Part shown: piece by piece, positions 38,849-48,305 of the stretch
Layout of the letters: each line of letters begins with the position of its first letter
Numbering within the stretch: position 1 is the first letter of the stretch
Origin: an uncultured bacterium
GTDB lineage: Bacteria > Patescibacteriota > Gracilibacteria > BD1-5 > UBA2023
Direction: 5' to 3'
Length of the DNA: 64,000 nt
Assembly (NCBI GenBank): GCA_903908595.1
Contig: CAIVSN010000142.1
Coordinates: 20,058 to 84,057, forward strand
Translations under genes and position numbers: made by a program
Notes under the pieces: model-generated
What the model saw: the letters and a program-made list of their open reading frames with translations, nothing else
Database searches by the model: none
Told to the model about the DNA's origin: nothing

Positions 38849-40483
38849 TTACTTGACCGTCTTCTTTTTCGAAACGTTCGGAGTCCTTGTGGGGTTTACG
38901 CTGGTTTTTGATGGCGCGACGGAAGGGGGCGCGACCTTGGCTCCAGTCATCGAAGGCGGAAGCGCCAGCGCCCCGGTTCCCACCGGTTTTACCGCACCGG
39001 TAGAGGTCGGAAGGGGAACAATGGGCGGTTTTGCGGCACCGGTACCCGTAATTGCTGGAAGCTTCGAGCCGGAGCCGGTTAAACTGACGGATCCTATGGA
39101 AGTGCGTTTCACGTTCGCGGTCGGCTTGCGCAATATGATGCCGGATCCGGTTGCGGGCGCTATGGCCACCGCTCCGGTCGATGCCAGAAGGGCTCCGGTT
39201 CATTCCGGGATTGGCGGGAGAATCGCGCCCGTGCCGGCGACGGCCGTAGCGCCGGTAAGAAACGGTACCGCCGGTACGATGGAGCCGGTGGAAACGCCGC
39301 TTCCAGCCACCGGTGGCACGGCGGTATCCGCGGGCGGAACGAGTGGGATTTTCGGCAACTTGGGAGTTACTACGGCGACGACCGGCGGCTCCGTCACGCT
39401 CGCTTTTTCCCCTTTCAAATCCAGGATTCCGAACCCGTACAGCGAACCGACGATTCCAAGGGAAACGACCATGGCGGCCATTCCGTAGATCACCTTTTTC
39501 CTCTTGTCGAACAATTCGGACAACCCGCCCTTCCGATCCTTGGAAAGATCTTTCGCCACGGCCTCCACGTATTCCAGCGGGATTGCCGGTACCGGTGCCG
39601 GAGCTACTGCCGAGGCGACCAACGTGGCCTCGGAAAGGGGTTCGACGGCGAAAATCTCTTCCTTCGAAGCGGCTTCGGCCACGACCTGCTCCATGGAAAG
39701 CAATACCGCGGATTGGGGAGAAGCGGTTTCCTTCGAGGATACCGGGGCAACGGAATCCGCTGTCACCGCTTGGATTTCAGCTTCGGAGGTTGCTGATCGA
39801 ATCGGGGTGGGATTCGGAACCACGGCTTCCGCGACTGCCGGTTTTTCCACTACTTCGTTTTCCGATCCGAAGGAACCCATTTCCGCAATATCCTTGAAGA
39901 GGAAATCGTTCTCGAATTCCAAGTTCGGGAAGAATTCGGAACTGGCTGCCGGGGATTTTTTATCGGTGACGAGCGCCTTCGGGGCGGGAACCTCGACGGG
40001 GAACGCTTTCGTTTCCGCGATTGGAGCGGGTTCGGCGACTGGCTCTGCGGCAATCTTCGGCGCAGTAGCCGGTTCCGGTTCGATGGCCAAGGAAACGGTT
40101 GGCACCGGTTGGGAAATTTCCGTTGGCAAAGACGAAACGACGGGTGGCGCGACCTCCTTCGTTACTTGGCTTACGACGGGAGTTTCCATTGCGGCAGAAG
40201 CCGGAGCTACCGCGGGAATAGATCCGGGTTTTTTGAAACTCGCGAGCGAGAGTTTGGGCTTATGGGAAACCTCCTGGGGGGATTTGGCTTCCGGTTCGAT
40301 CGCCACGGCCGGAAGGACGGCCGCTGGAGAAGCCACTGCTACGGTTTCGGGAAGAGATGCCGGGGTTTCGGCGGTTTCGGGAAGCGATGCCGGGGTTTCG
40401 GCAATGGAAACCGGAACGCTGGCAAGCTGGTTTCCGCTCTGGATTTTTTGCTTTTTCAATGCTGAGAGATCGAGTTTGGCCAT
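38849..40483 (-). CDS. Ala/Pro/Val-rich single-pass membrane protein
   Basis: 544 aa from ATG 40483. A basic head (LDLSALKKQKIQ) is followed by about 300 residues rich in Ala, Pro, Glu and Val with repeats such as TPASLPETAETPASLPE. One membrane helix (MAAMVVSLGIVGSLYGFG, around residue 345) precedes an outer Pro/Thr/Gly-rich region with many TGA- or GGN-coded glycines and a basic end SKKKTVK. The topology recalls TonB/FimV-like spanning proteins, but no domain was recognised. It has its own promoter at 40505-40533. Confidence 0.7.
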
Positions 40484-40504
40484 AGGGAAGAAAAGTACCC
40501 TCCC

Positions 40505-40533
40505 ACTGTACGATATTTTATTTGATAAGTCAA
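40505..40533 (-). promoter_or_regulatory. Promoter
   Basis: TTGACT (40528-40533), 17 bp, TACAGT (40505-40510), reading into the 40483 gene with a leader of about 15 nt. Confidence 0.6.
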
Positions 40534-40633
40534 AAAGTAGACGTTTCTCCGTTTTCTTCTTTACTTAACGAGATTTTGGATAGAATTAGCGCAACTTTTT
40601 CTGAAAGGGTTTTTTTATTTTGAACCGATTACT

Positions 40634-42433
40634 ATGCTATACCGAAATGTCGCAATCATTGCCCACGTTGACCACGGAAAGACCACCCTCGTCGATGCCC
40701 TCCTCAAGCAGTCCGGGGTTTTCCGCGACAACGAAGCGGTAGAAGTGTGCGTCATGGACTCCAACGACCAAGAAAAGGAGCGCGGGATTACCATCTATGC
40801 GAAAAACACTGCCGTATTCTACAAGGATGTCAAAATCAACATCGTCGATACCCCCGGGCATGCCGACTTCGGATCCGAAGTCGAGCGGGTGCTGCGGATG
40901 GTCGACTCCGTCTGCCTCGTCGTCGACGCCTACGAAGGACCGATGCCGCAGACCAAATTCGTCCTCAAGAAGGCCCTGAGCCTCGGACTTCGGCCGATCG
41001 TCATCATCAACAAGATCGACAAGCCTACGGCGCGTCCCGACGAGGTCGTCGACATGCTCTTCGATCTCTTCGTCCAGCTCGGCGCTTCCGACGAACAGCT
41101 CGATTTTCCGGTCGTCTACGCGATTGCCCGGGAAGGGGTGGCGGTACGGAAACTCACCGACGAGAAAGTCGACATCCACCCGATTTTCGACATCATCCTC
41201 GAACACGTCGCCGCGGCGGAGAACGATTTGGAAAAGCCGTTCCGGATGCAGATCGCGAACCTCGCCTATGACAACTATCTCGGCCGCCTCGGTATCGGAC
41301 GCGTCTACGAAGGGGTCGTAAAGGCCGGACAGACCGTTACCATCCTCGGCAACGACGGTGCGAAGCGAACCGGAAAAATATCCAAGTGTTTCACCTCCCT
41401 CGGGCTCAAGCGGAACGAAGTGGCAGCAGCGGAAGCCGGAGATATCGTGACGATTGCGGGCATCGCCGACATCTACGTCGGGGAAACCGTTTCCAGCGTT
41501 CCGGATTTCGACGCCATGCCCCCGATCACCATCGACGAGCCGACGCTCAAAATGGAATTCCGCGTCAACGATTCCCCGTTTGCCGGCAAGGAAGGCAAGT
41601 ACGTGACTTCCCGCAATATCCGGGAACGCCTCGAAAAGGAATTGGAAATGAACGTGGGACTCAAGGTCGATTTCGAGGGTTCCGACGGAAACGGGTACAA
41701 CGTGTCCGGGCGTGGCGAACTCCATCTCTCCGTGCTCATCGAATCGATGCGGCGGGAAGGTTTCGAACTCTGCGTCGGGGCTCCTCAAGTCATCTTCCAC
41801 GAAGACGGCGGGAAAAGGCAGGAACCGATCGAGCAGGTAACGGTCTTCGTGCCGGAAGCCGACTCCGGATCCATCATCGAAGCCCTCGGGAAGCGGAAGG
41901 GCCTCATCAAGAACATGGACACCAAGAACTGAATCACGAATCTCGAATTCGAAGTACCGACCCGTGGGCTCCTCGGGTTCCGATCCCAGTTCGTCACACA
42001 GACCAAGGGAGAAGGCATCATCTATTCCGCGTTTTCCCATTACGAGGACTACAAGGGAACGATCGAAAAACGGGAAGTCGGATCCATGATTTCCGGCGTG
42101 GGCGGCAACTCCATGGCCTACTCGCTCTGGAAGCTCGAAGAACGCGGACCGATTTTTATCGATCCGCAGACCGAAGTTTACGAAGGGATGGTCATCGGGG
42201 AACACCTCAAGGGAGGCGACCTCGTCGTCAACCCCACCAAGAACAAGCAGCTCACCAACATGCGGGCTTCCGGAACGGACGAAGCGGTCCGGCTCACGCC
42301 CCCGCGCAAATTCTCCCTGGAAGAAGCGCTCGACTACATTTCTTCCAACGAATACGTCGAGGTCACCCCATTGAATATCCGCCTCCGCAAGAAATGACTC
42401 ACCGAAGCCGACCGCAAACGGAACGGCAAATAG
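40634..42433 (+). CDS. typA: Translational GTPase TypA/BipA
   Basis: 599 aa. G domain: [15 protein letters not shown] (P-loop), [15 protein letters not shown] and NKIDKP. Domains II-V and the C-terminal TypA-specific domain follow: [34 protein letters not shown] and [17 protein letters not shown] at 41930-41932 and near 42395 are read as Gly, the first within the conserved region before the PTRGL motif. It is a ribosome-associated GTPase for assembly and stress growth. A TAGAAT -10 box lies at 40581. Confidence 0.96.
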
Positions 42434-42445
42434 GGTGGGAACTCG

Positions 42446-42725
42446 GGCAAAACGCGAACTCCTTGTCAATTTCTCCGCTCCTCGCTCTGCGTATACCCAA
42501 ACGAATTTGGTTTTCGGTATTTTATGGTCATAGATTTGGAATAGATTTTATTTTTCTTCTTTTGGGAGCTTATCGGCAATAAGTGACCAAAGAAAAAAAT
42601 AAAAGATATCCAAATATGTGACGAGAAAAACCGGGAAACCAATTTCGTTTGGGTATACTTGCCAGTACGCTTCGCTACGGTGCTCGAAATTGACTTCGGA
42701 TTTCATCGTTTTTCCCGAGTCCCGG
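42446..42725. repeat. Palindromic repeat family 2, copy c, split by a family 1 insertion
   Basis: The left part (GCAAAACGCGAACTCCTTGT...) and the right part (GTACGCTTCGCTACGGTGCT...CGGATTTCATCG) are the two sides of one family 2 element in reverse orientation. They are separated by family 1 copy D. The gap 42434-42809 holds no gene. Confidence 0.8.
42491..42658. repeat. Palindromic repeat family 1, copy D
   Basis: Arms TACCCAAACGAATTTGGTTT and AAACCAATTTCGTTTGGGTA are perfectly complementary and differ from copies A and I at the same paired positions. Inner stems TTCTTTTGG/CCAAAGAA and ATTTGGA/TCCAAAT have also changed together. Confidence 0.9.
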
Positions 42726-42755
42726 GGGAAGACGCGACCGGAAAAAGACAATTTT

Positions 42756-42783
42756 TTGACAAAATCCCCTCCTTCCATACAAT
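42756..42783 (+). promoter_or_regulatory. Promoter of rpsU
   Basis: Consensus TTGACA (42756-42761), 16 bp, TACAAT (42778-42783); leader of about 20 nt. Confidence 0.8.
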
Positions 42784-42809
42784 CTCCATCATTCTAACAC
42801 CCATTCCAC

Positions 42810-43013
42810 ATGATCGTATACGCGATTAAAAACTCTACCGAGTCCAACGAAAAACTCGTTCTCCGCTACAAGAAGATGTTCTTCCAAACCCGCACTGCCA
42901 ACAAGCTCAAAGCCGAAGCCCAGGAGCAACGGAAGGTAAGCCGGCGGAAAATCCGGGAAGCCGCGATCGTCCGGAATTTTTACCGAGTGGCTAACAAAAA
43001 CAACGCCGCGTAG
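42810..43013 (+). CDS. rpsU: 30S ribosomal protein S21
   Basis: 67 aa, matching bS21 in size. Residues such as NSTESNEKLVLRYKKMFFQT and QEQRKVSRRKIREAA fit the family (two helices, basic middle). It is a single-gene unit with a strong promoter and its own terminator. Confidence 0.88.
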   Translation: MIVYAIKNSTESNEKLVLRYKKMFFQTRTANKLKAEAQEQRKVSRRKIREAAIVRNFYRVANKNNAA

Positions 43014-43033
43014 TTAAAACTATATTATACCAC

Positions 43034-43065
43034 AAAAAAACAGATCTGTAACGGTCTGTTTTTTT
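43034..43065 (+). terminator. Terminator of rpsU
   Basis: AACAGATC and GGTCTGTT pair with a short loop, followed by TTTTTTT. Confidence 0.8.
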
Positions 43066-43092
43066 GACCTTCGCGAAAAGATAGGATACGCT
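43064..43092 (+). promoter_or_regulatory. Promoter of the sortase gene
   Basis: TTGACC (43064-43069), 17 bp, TACGCT (43087-43092); the -35 box is embedded in the rpsU terminator tail. Confidence 0.6.
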
Positions 43093-43114
43093 ATGGAGGT
43101 CAATATAAAAACCA

Positions 43115-44263
43115 ATGCAAAATACCCCTATCGCCGATCTCCTGACCGAACTGGAAACCCCAAAGACCCCTTTGATCGAAGGGATTGCCAGAAATCCCGA
43201 AACGCCGGCCGTTTCCCCGTTCAACACCTCCATTTCCTTCCTGTCGAACCGGATGGAAGATACCCTCCTGAACCTCGAAGAAACGCCTTCGGTGACATGG
43301 GACATGCTTTCCAGCCTCGAAGAAATACCGGTTGTCACCGAGGCAAAAACAGCGGCGATTCCCGATATGCTCCTAAGCCTGGAAGCGTCGCCCGTCGCCC
43401 GGACGATTTTGGACGTATCGGTGGTACCGAAATCCCCGGCTTCGAACCTCGCGGCGAACCTGAAAGCCGGACTCCGATTCCTTTCCCATTACGTAGCGGT
43501 TTCCAGTATCGTATTCGCGGTACTGCTCGTTGCGACGAATTGGTCGGCCTACTATACGGTAGTCCTCAACTATGTAAGCCCCGGGGAAGTCCTCGCGGCG
43601 AACCAGCAGATCCAAGAAACCCTCTCCAATTCCAAAATCACCGTGTATGCCGACGAGTCCGGCACGAGCGCTTTTGAGAAGAACGAGAAGGCTGAAGATA
43701 TAAAGAAGCAACTGGACGCGGAAAACATCCAAGTCGACGAAGAGCCGTTTTCCATGAAAAACCTCATCCCGACCGAGCCGAACATTTCCGCGAAATTCAA
43801 TATCACCCCCTACGAAAACCGCATCATCATTCCGAAAATCGGGAAAAACATCCCTCTGGTCGATATTTCCATCACGAAGTCTTTCGATTTCGATCACATG
43901 GAAAATATCTTCATGACGGAATTGGAGAAGGGCGTGGTCCGATACCCCGGATCGGCGGCCCCCGGTGAAAAAGGCAACGCGTTCGTCTTTGGCCACTCGT
44001 CCAACTATCCTTGGATGAAAGGGAACTACAACGAAGTTTTCGCGCTCCTCGACAACGTCGAATTCGGCGATCAGATCATCGTTTTTTATAACCAGAAAAA
44101 ATTCGTGTACACCGTCCGGGAGAAAAAAATCGTCCGTCCCGGGGACGTGAAAGCACTGGAAAGGAATCCCGAAGCCACCGAACTCTCGCTCATGACGTGC
44201 TGGCCCATCGGCACCACCCTCAAGCGCATGCTCGTGTTCGCCGAATTAACCGAAACCCACTAA
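43115..44263 (+). CDS. Sortase with long N-terminal cytoplasmic region
   Basis: 382 aa with no in-frame TGA. About 120 acidic, disordered residues are followed by one membrane helix (VAVSSIVFAVLLVATNW) and a linker. The C-terminal sortase barrel carries catalytic His in VFGHSSNYPW, Cys in LSLMTCWPIG and Arg in TTLKRMLVF, in the right order. It cleaves sorting signals and joins surface proteins to the wall or to each other. Candidate substrates include the anchored protein at 21341-22117. The long N-terminal extension is unusual for sortases. Confidence 0.88.
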   Translation: MQNTPIADLLTELETPKTPLIEGIARNPETPAVSPFNTSISFLSNRMEDTLLNLEETPSVTWDMLSSLEEIPVVTEAKTAAIPDMLLSLEASPVARTILDVSVVPKSPASNLAANLKAGLRFLSHYVAVSSIVFAVLLVATNWSAYYTVVLNYVSPGEVLAANQQIQETLSNSKITVYADESGTSAFEKNEKAEDIKKQLDAENIQVDEEPFSMKNLIPTEPNISAKFNITPYENRIIIPKIGKNIPLVDISITKSFDFDHMENIFMTELEKGVVRYPGSAAPGEKGNAFVFGHSSNYPWMKGNYNEVFALLDNVEFGDQIIVFYNQKKFVYTVREKKIVRPGDVKALERNPEATELSLMTCWPIGTTLKRMLVFAELTETH

Positions 44264-44264
44264 C

Positions 44265-44564
44265 ATGAACTACTTCGCTTCCACGTACGGGTACGATACC
44301 GCCCCCCTCCAATCGATCCAGCAAACCGAGCTCGCGTATATCGGAGCTATCGCTGCCGCTGGTATCTTCGCGTATTTCCTGCTCCCGGTTTTTCGAAAAA
44401 TGCTCGACGACCGAAAGGCGAAACGGGAAAAGAACGCGAAAAAAAATCGGATCAAGGATCTCATCCTCATGAAGGAAATCCAGGGGGAAATCGAGACGGA
44501 AATGCGGGAGGCCCTTATTCACTCGGAACTCCGCTCCAAAAAGGAAGGGGAACCCTCAGCGTAA
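44265..44564 (+). CDS. Small single-pass membrane protein
   Basis: 99 aa, starting one base after the sortase stop. A membrane helix (AYIGAIAAAGIFAYFLLPVF) is followed by a highly charged helical tail (DDRKAKREKNAKKNRIKD). Co-transcribed with the sortase, so perhaps a helper. Its end overlaps the convergent minus-strand gene by 50 bp. Confidence 0.65.
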   Translation: MNYFASTYGYDTAPLQSIQQTELAYIGAIAAAGIFAYFLLPVFRKMLDDRKAKREKNAKKNRIKDLILMKEIQGEIETEMREALIHSELRSKKEGEPSA

Positions 44565-45171
44565 ATTCCCGCAATCGGACGCCATCCGAATCCTGCCAGC
44601 CCAAGCTCAACGCTTGGGCGATCCGTTGCAGTTGGATATGGGATTGGCCCAAATACCGCGCGAGTTCGACGTCGTCCGGATACGCGAAAACCCGGGCGAT
44701 AATGCCGTCGTTCAGCGCCGCGATATTCGCGCGGACGGCTCATTGGGAAACGTAAGACGAGGGCTTCCTTCCGGGATCGTACACGAGGCTCGCGATGTCG
44801 ATTCCCAAGGTGACGCTCGCCGTTTTCGGAAGCGAATAGCGATTTTCCCGTTGGGAAAAATACCCCAAGGAGGCATATTCCTTCCGCATGTAATCGTATA
44901 CCCCCTTAACGAAGGTTCCGTTGAGGCAAAAGGTTTCCCCCGACTCCACCCGAGGTCCAATCCGGGATTGGAAAAGGGCCAGCAAATATTCCTCCCGTTT
45001 CGTTTCGGAAAGGGTTTTCAGCCATTCGGAAACGTCCGGCCTATCGAGCGTGTCGAAATGCACGTGTCCGGGGATTTCCGAAAACGGCGTTTCCGGCTGG
45101 AAGCACGGAAAAACGAGGTCGTTCGTCCCGTCGTCGACGTATTTTATGGAATCGGTGCCAATGAGGTGCAT
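44515..45171 (-). CDS. Conserved-looking soluble protein, unknown
   Basis: 218 aa from ATG 45171 to TAA. One TGA (44740) is read as Gly. Mixed alpha/beta composition with no signal peptide; a helical segment ELARYLGQSHIQLQRIAQAL may be a helix-turn-helix-like unit near the end. It starts 3 bp after rlmH and overlaps the plus-strand membrane gene at its 3' end. No family recognised. Confidence 0.6.
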
Positions 45172-45174
45172 GAA

Positions 45175-45627
45175 TTATTCGTGATGGTATTTGGATCCCT
45201 TCCATATCTCGTGCACCCGGTAAATCTGCTCCGAAAGCACCAGGAGCGCCAATCCGTGAGGCAAGGTAAACTCGGAAACGGCCAGGAGTTCCTCGGTGTG
45301 CGGCCGGAGCAATTCCCGATCCAACCCGAAGCTTCCGCCGATCACGAAAATCGGCTCGCGTCCGCCATCCCGGTATTTTTGCAATTTGGAGGAGAATTCG
45401 AGCGTCGTGCACCCCTTGCCGAATTCGTCGAGCACCCAGGCCTTTTCTCGGAGCTTGGCGAGGATTTCCACGACCCTCTGGGTTTCCTGCCGGATGACGA
45501 ACGCCCGTTCCGTATGCTTCACTGGGCGGATCCGCACCCATTCGACGCTTCACTTCAGCCGTTTTTCATACATGCCCACTTCCGACGAGAAGTGGCCACC
45601 GGCATCGGCGACGTACAGGATTTTCAT
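45175..45627 (-). CDS. rlmH: 23S rRNA pseudouridine-1915 N3-methyltransferase RlmH
   Basis: 150 aa, typical size (155). SPOUT-fold features: KILYVADAG at the start, EKAWVLDEFGKGCTTLEFSS, IFVIGGSFGLDRELL (the IGG-x-G/F-G knot) and a C-terminal LPHGLALLVLSEQIYRVHEI. One TGA near residue 26 is read as Gly. It methylates Psi1915 in helix 69. It has a leaderless promoter. Confidence 0.9.
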
Positions 45628-45633
45628 ATCCCG

Positions 45634-45660
45634 ATTGTACGAAGTACGAAAAAAACGCAA
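45634..45660 (-). promoter_or_regulatory. Leaderless promoter of rlmH
   Basis: TTGCGT (45655-45660), 15 bp, TACAAT (45634-45639), then 6 nt to the ATG at 45627. Confidence 0.6.
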
Positions 45661-45667
45661 AGAGATT

Positions 45668-45695
45668 TTGACTCTCGCGATACTTTCAATACAAT
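45668..45695 (+). promoter_or_regulatory. Promoter of the tRNA-Thr/Tyr/Leu cluster
   Basis: TTGACT (45668-45673), 16 bp, TACAAT (45690-45695), 10 nt before tRNA-Thr. Confidence 0.75.
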
Positions 45696-45705
45696 GCGCC
45701 CACTT

Positions 45706-45781
45706 GCCACTTTAGCTCAGCTGGTAGAGCAACGGTCTTGTAAACCGTGGGTCGTCGGTTCGATTCCGACAAGTGGCTCCA
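45706..45781 (+). tRNA. tRNA-Thr (anticodon UGU)
   Basis: Acceptor GCCACTT/AAGTGGC, anticodon arm ACGGT/ACCGT with loop CTTGTAA (UGU), T arm GTCGG TTCGATT CCGAC, encoded CCA. Confidence 0.95.
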
Positions 45782-45848
45782 GTAATACTAACGAGCAAGG
45801 GGCTTCGGTAACGGACAATTGTCCGTATCGCGGCTTCTCTGCTTTTAT

Positions 45849-45933
45849 GGGTCGGTTCCAGAGCGGTCAAATGGGGAGGACTGTAAATCCTTTGGCTTCG
45901 CCTTCGTAGGTTCAAATCCTACCCGGCCCACCA
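45849..45933 (+). tRNA. tRNA-Tyr (anticodon GUA), long variable arm
   Basis: Acceptor GGGTCGG/CCGGCCC, loop CTGTAAA (GUA), extended variable arm containing GGCTTCGCC, T arm GTAGG/CCTAC, encoded CCA. Confidence 0.93.
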
Positions 45934-45987
45934 TTATTCAAAACCAACGCCCCTTGGGGCAGAAACGCAGCGCAGAAAGCCATTCCC

Positions 45988-46071
45988 GCCCGGATGGTGG
46001 AATGGTAGACACGACGGTCTTAGAAGCCGTTGCCGCGAGGTGTGAGAGTTCAAGTCTCTCTCCGGGCACCA
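45988..46071 (+). tRNA. tRNA-Leu (anticodon UAG)
   Basis: Acceptor GCCCGGA/TCCGGGC, anticodon arm ACGGT/GCCGT with loop CTTAGAA (UAG), long variable arm TGCCGCGAGGT, T arm GAGAG/CTCTC, encoded CCA. Confidence 0.92.
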
Positions 46072-46094
46072 GTCGAACTGACAACGCCGAGTCC

Positions 46095-46258
46095 ATATGC
46101 CCAATAGGAATTGATTTTCGGTATTTTACGGTTACAGATTCGGAACAGGTTGTATTTTTCTTCATTCAGGAGCTTATCAGCGATAAGCGACCGGAGAAAA
46201 AAAAGATGTCCGAATATGCGACTGGAAAAACCGGGAAACCAATTCCTATTGGGCATAC
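46095..46258. repeat. Palindromic repeat family 1, copy E
   Basis: Arms TGCCCAATAGGAATTG and CAATTCCTATTGGGCA. The outermost pair changed from TACCC/GGGTA to TGCCC/GGGCA on both sides, keeping pairing. Confidence 0.9.
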
Positions 46259-46262
46259 GTTC

Positions 46263-46387
46263 CGGGAACCTTGGCAAAACGATGAAATCCGAAGCTAAAT
46301 TTGAGTACCGTAGCGAAACGTACTGGCAAGTACGTAGAGCGAGGAACGGAAAATTTGGCAAGGAGTTCGCGTTTTCCCAAGGTTCCC
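46263..46387. repeat. Palindromic repeat family 2, copy d
   Basis: Arms GGGAACCTTGGCAAAACG and CGTTTTCCCAAGGTTCCC pair; inner AAATTT-type arms and TACGTACT...AGTACGTA form further stems. Nothing else was seen between it and rpmE. Confidence 0.85.
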
Positions 46388-46449
46388 CCGTTGGACAATA
46401 CTTTACCCCGGCTCACCCGTATTAAGCGGAAGCGACAAATTTTTTTCCT

Positions 46450-46668
46450 ATGAAAAAGGATATCCACCCAAAAACGCGCAAGATCCAGATTACCTGTTCT
46501 TGCGGAAACAGCTTCGAGACCCTCAGTACCATCCGGGATCAGGAACTCAAAGTGGAAGCCTGCATGAAATGCCACCCGTTCTATACCGGGGAAAAGCGGC
46601 TCCTCAAGACCTCCAGCGTCGACAAATTCTACGCTCGCCAGAAGAAGGCAGAAGAACTCAGGAAATAG
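46450..46668 (+). CDS. rpmE: 50S ribosomal protein L31 (zinc-type)
   Basis: 72 aa. Start MKKDIHP and motif ITCSCGNSFETLST, then CMKCHPFYTG, are L31 signatures; C-x-C and C-x-x-C would bind zinc. The end KFYARQKKAEELRK is the usual basic tail. Single gene with its own terminator. Confidence 0.93.
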   Translation: MKKDIHPKTRKIQITCSCGNSFETLSTIRDQELKVEACMKCHPFYTGEKRLLKTSSVDKFYARQKKAEELRK

Positions 46669-46680
46669 TTGCCACTTACG

Positions 46681-46708
46681 AAAAAAGCTCCGGAAACGGA
46701 GCTTTTTT
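46681..46708 (+). terminator. Terminator of rpmE
   Basis: AAAAAAGCTCCG and CGGAGCTTTTTT around a GAAA loop. Confidence 0.85.
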
Positions 46709-46752
46709 CGATGTCGAGAGCAAGGGGGGGAACACCGTCATATGAATGCCCG

Positions 46753-46969
46753 ATATACCCAACGGGAATTGGTTTTCGGTATTTTACGGTTGGAGGCCTC
46801 TGCAAAACGCGAACTCCTCGCTCATTTCTCCGCTCCTTGCGGATTCGGAACGGGTTGTATTTTTTCTTCTTTCGGGAGCTTATCGTCAATAAGTAACCGA
46901 AGAAAAAAATAAAAGGTGTCCGGATACGTGGCTGGAAAAACCAGGAAACCGATTCCCGTTTGGTATATT
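46753..46969. repeat. Palindromic repeat family 1, copy F, carrying a family 2 fragment
   Basis: The usual arms (ATACCCAACGGGAATTGG ... CCGATTCCCGTTTGGTAT) surround an extra ~48 bp at about 46797-46845. That insert (GCAAAACGCGAACTCCTCGC...) is the reverse of the right half of family 2. Confidence 0.85.
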
Positions 46970-46970
46970 T

Positions 46971-47090
46971 CCCAGGACTTCGGAAAAACGATGAAATCCG
47001 AAGCCGAATTCGAGTACCGTAGCGAGGCGTACGATAGTACGCCCGCAAGGAACGGAAAATTCAGCGAGGAGTTCGCGTTTTGCACAGGGC
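46971..47090. repeat. Palindromic repeat family 2, copy f
   Basis: It contains AAAACGATGAAATCCGAAG, GAGTACCGTAGCGAGGCGTAC and GAGGAGTTCGCGTTTT, the family 2 core; it lies directly before copy g. Confidence 0.85.
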
Positions 47091-47093
47091 ACC

Positions 47094-47215
47094 AGGAACC
47101 CGTCAAAACGATGAAATCCGAAGCCGGATTCGAGTACCGTAGGGAAACGTACTGGCAAGTACGTTGAGCGAGGAACGGAGAAACCGGCGAGGAGTTCGCG
47201 TTTTGACGGGTTCCT
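47094..47215. repeat. Palindromic repeat family 2, copy g
   Basis: Arms AGGAACCCGTCAAAACG and CGTTTTGACGGGTTCCT are perfect reverse complements and differ from the arms of other copies. It overlaps the stop codon of the 47214-48227 gene. The 545-bp gap 46669-47213 holds only repeats. Confidence 0.9.
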
Positions 47216-48227
47216 ACACCGGCTTCATGGCAAAGAATCGGAAGAGGATATAACTCGTGACGAGCAACAGCACCCCGATGACGATGTATTTGACGATGCC
47301 CTTTGCCTTCTTCATTTTCTCGTCGTCTCCCCCGCTTGTCAGCACGAGGAATCCGGCGTATATGATCAGGACGACGATGACCAGGGAAAGGAAGCCGTTG
47401 ACGTAGTTGATAACGCTGGTAAACAGCGTAATGGACTCGGATACCTTCGGATCCTTGATACTGCAGACGCTCCCGATCGAAGTGGATTGACAACCGTTCA
47501 CTTCCCCGTACAAGACCCTGATCAGGGTTTCCGGAAGCTTGATCAGGAAAAACCCGAGCACCGCGTAAATAATGGTCCTCTTGCCTCACTTCGCCTTTTC
47601 CTCATCCCCGCCCGCGGTGACGATCTTATAGAAGGCAAAGATGGCCATAGCGAGAAACGCGAACGATGCCAGCAATTGAATCAGGTGGACGAACGGCATG
47701 ATGATATTCTTGGAAAATGCCAACGCGGTATTCCCGTTCACGTTTTTGTCGTACAGCAAATCCACTACGGAAAATGCCGATTGCATGACCACGATGCCGA
47801 GCGTGGTCCAAATAATGGTCGCTTTCCACTTCTTGACGTCCTCTTCCGATCCGCCGCTCACGAGGATGCGGAAAACCGATATTACCAGATAGATGATGGC
47901 AATCAGCATGATGACGTTCTTAAGGTCGCGAGCGATTCGCATCATGAGGTTCTTCGCCCCTTTCGCGCCGGTATCCGACGTGGTAAAGTACGTGAAAGAG
48001 CTTCAGAATCCGAAATCGGATACTCCCTCCACGCTTTTGACGAACGCTTCGGTTTCGTCGGCCCGGTTGACGGTCTTGGGATTCGTCACGCCATTACCCT
48101 TGTCGAGGTCGAGATTGCTTTCTTGCGTTGAGCCGAAATTCTGGTCGGCCGCGAACGACGAGTGGGCGAAAAGCGGTACGGATGCCGCGAATGTCGCGAG
48201 CAAAAAGAGTCGGAGGAGTTTTTTCAT
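47214..48227 (-). CDS. VirB2/TrbC-like double membrane protein of a type IV secretion-like system
   Basis: 337 aa after reading TGA codons as Gly. The signal peptide MKKLLRLFLLATFAASVPLF is followed by two similar units, each with two membrane helices and a conserved loop. Unit 1 is VISVFRILVSGGSEEDVKKW then IIWTTLGIVVM; unit 2 is LLASFAFLAMAIFAFYKIV/TAGGDEEKAK and again GFLVLTSGGDDEKMKKAKG. The SGG-D/E-E-K loop between helices is typical of TrbC/VirB2-type proteins in CPR genomes. It has a leaderless promoter and lies upstream of a TraD/VirB4-like ATPase gene region. Confidence 0.7.
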
Positions 48228-48233
48228 GCCGCC

Positions 48234-48261
48234 ATTGTAATCCGCAGCCTATAATTCGCAA
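48234..48261 (-). promoter_or_regulatory. Leaderless promoter
   Basis: TTGCGA (48256-48261), 16 bp, TACAAT (48234-48239), then GGCGGC and the ATG at 48227. Confidence 0.65.
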
Positions 48262-48305
48262 CCCCGACATTTCCATTTCAAAGCGACAACTGGCATTCTG
48301 ATTGG

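Noticed and set aside
40581-40586. Full promoter for typA
   Set aside because: A TAGAAT -10 box is visible but no convincing -35 box at 15-18 bp, so it was not listed as a feature.
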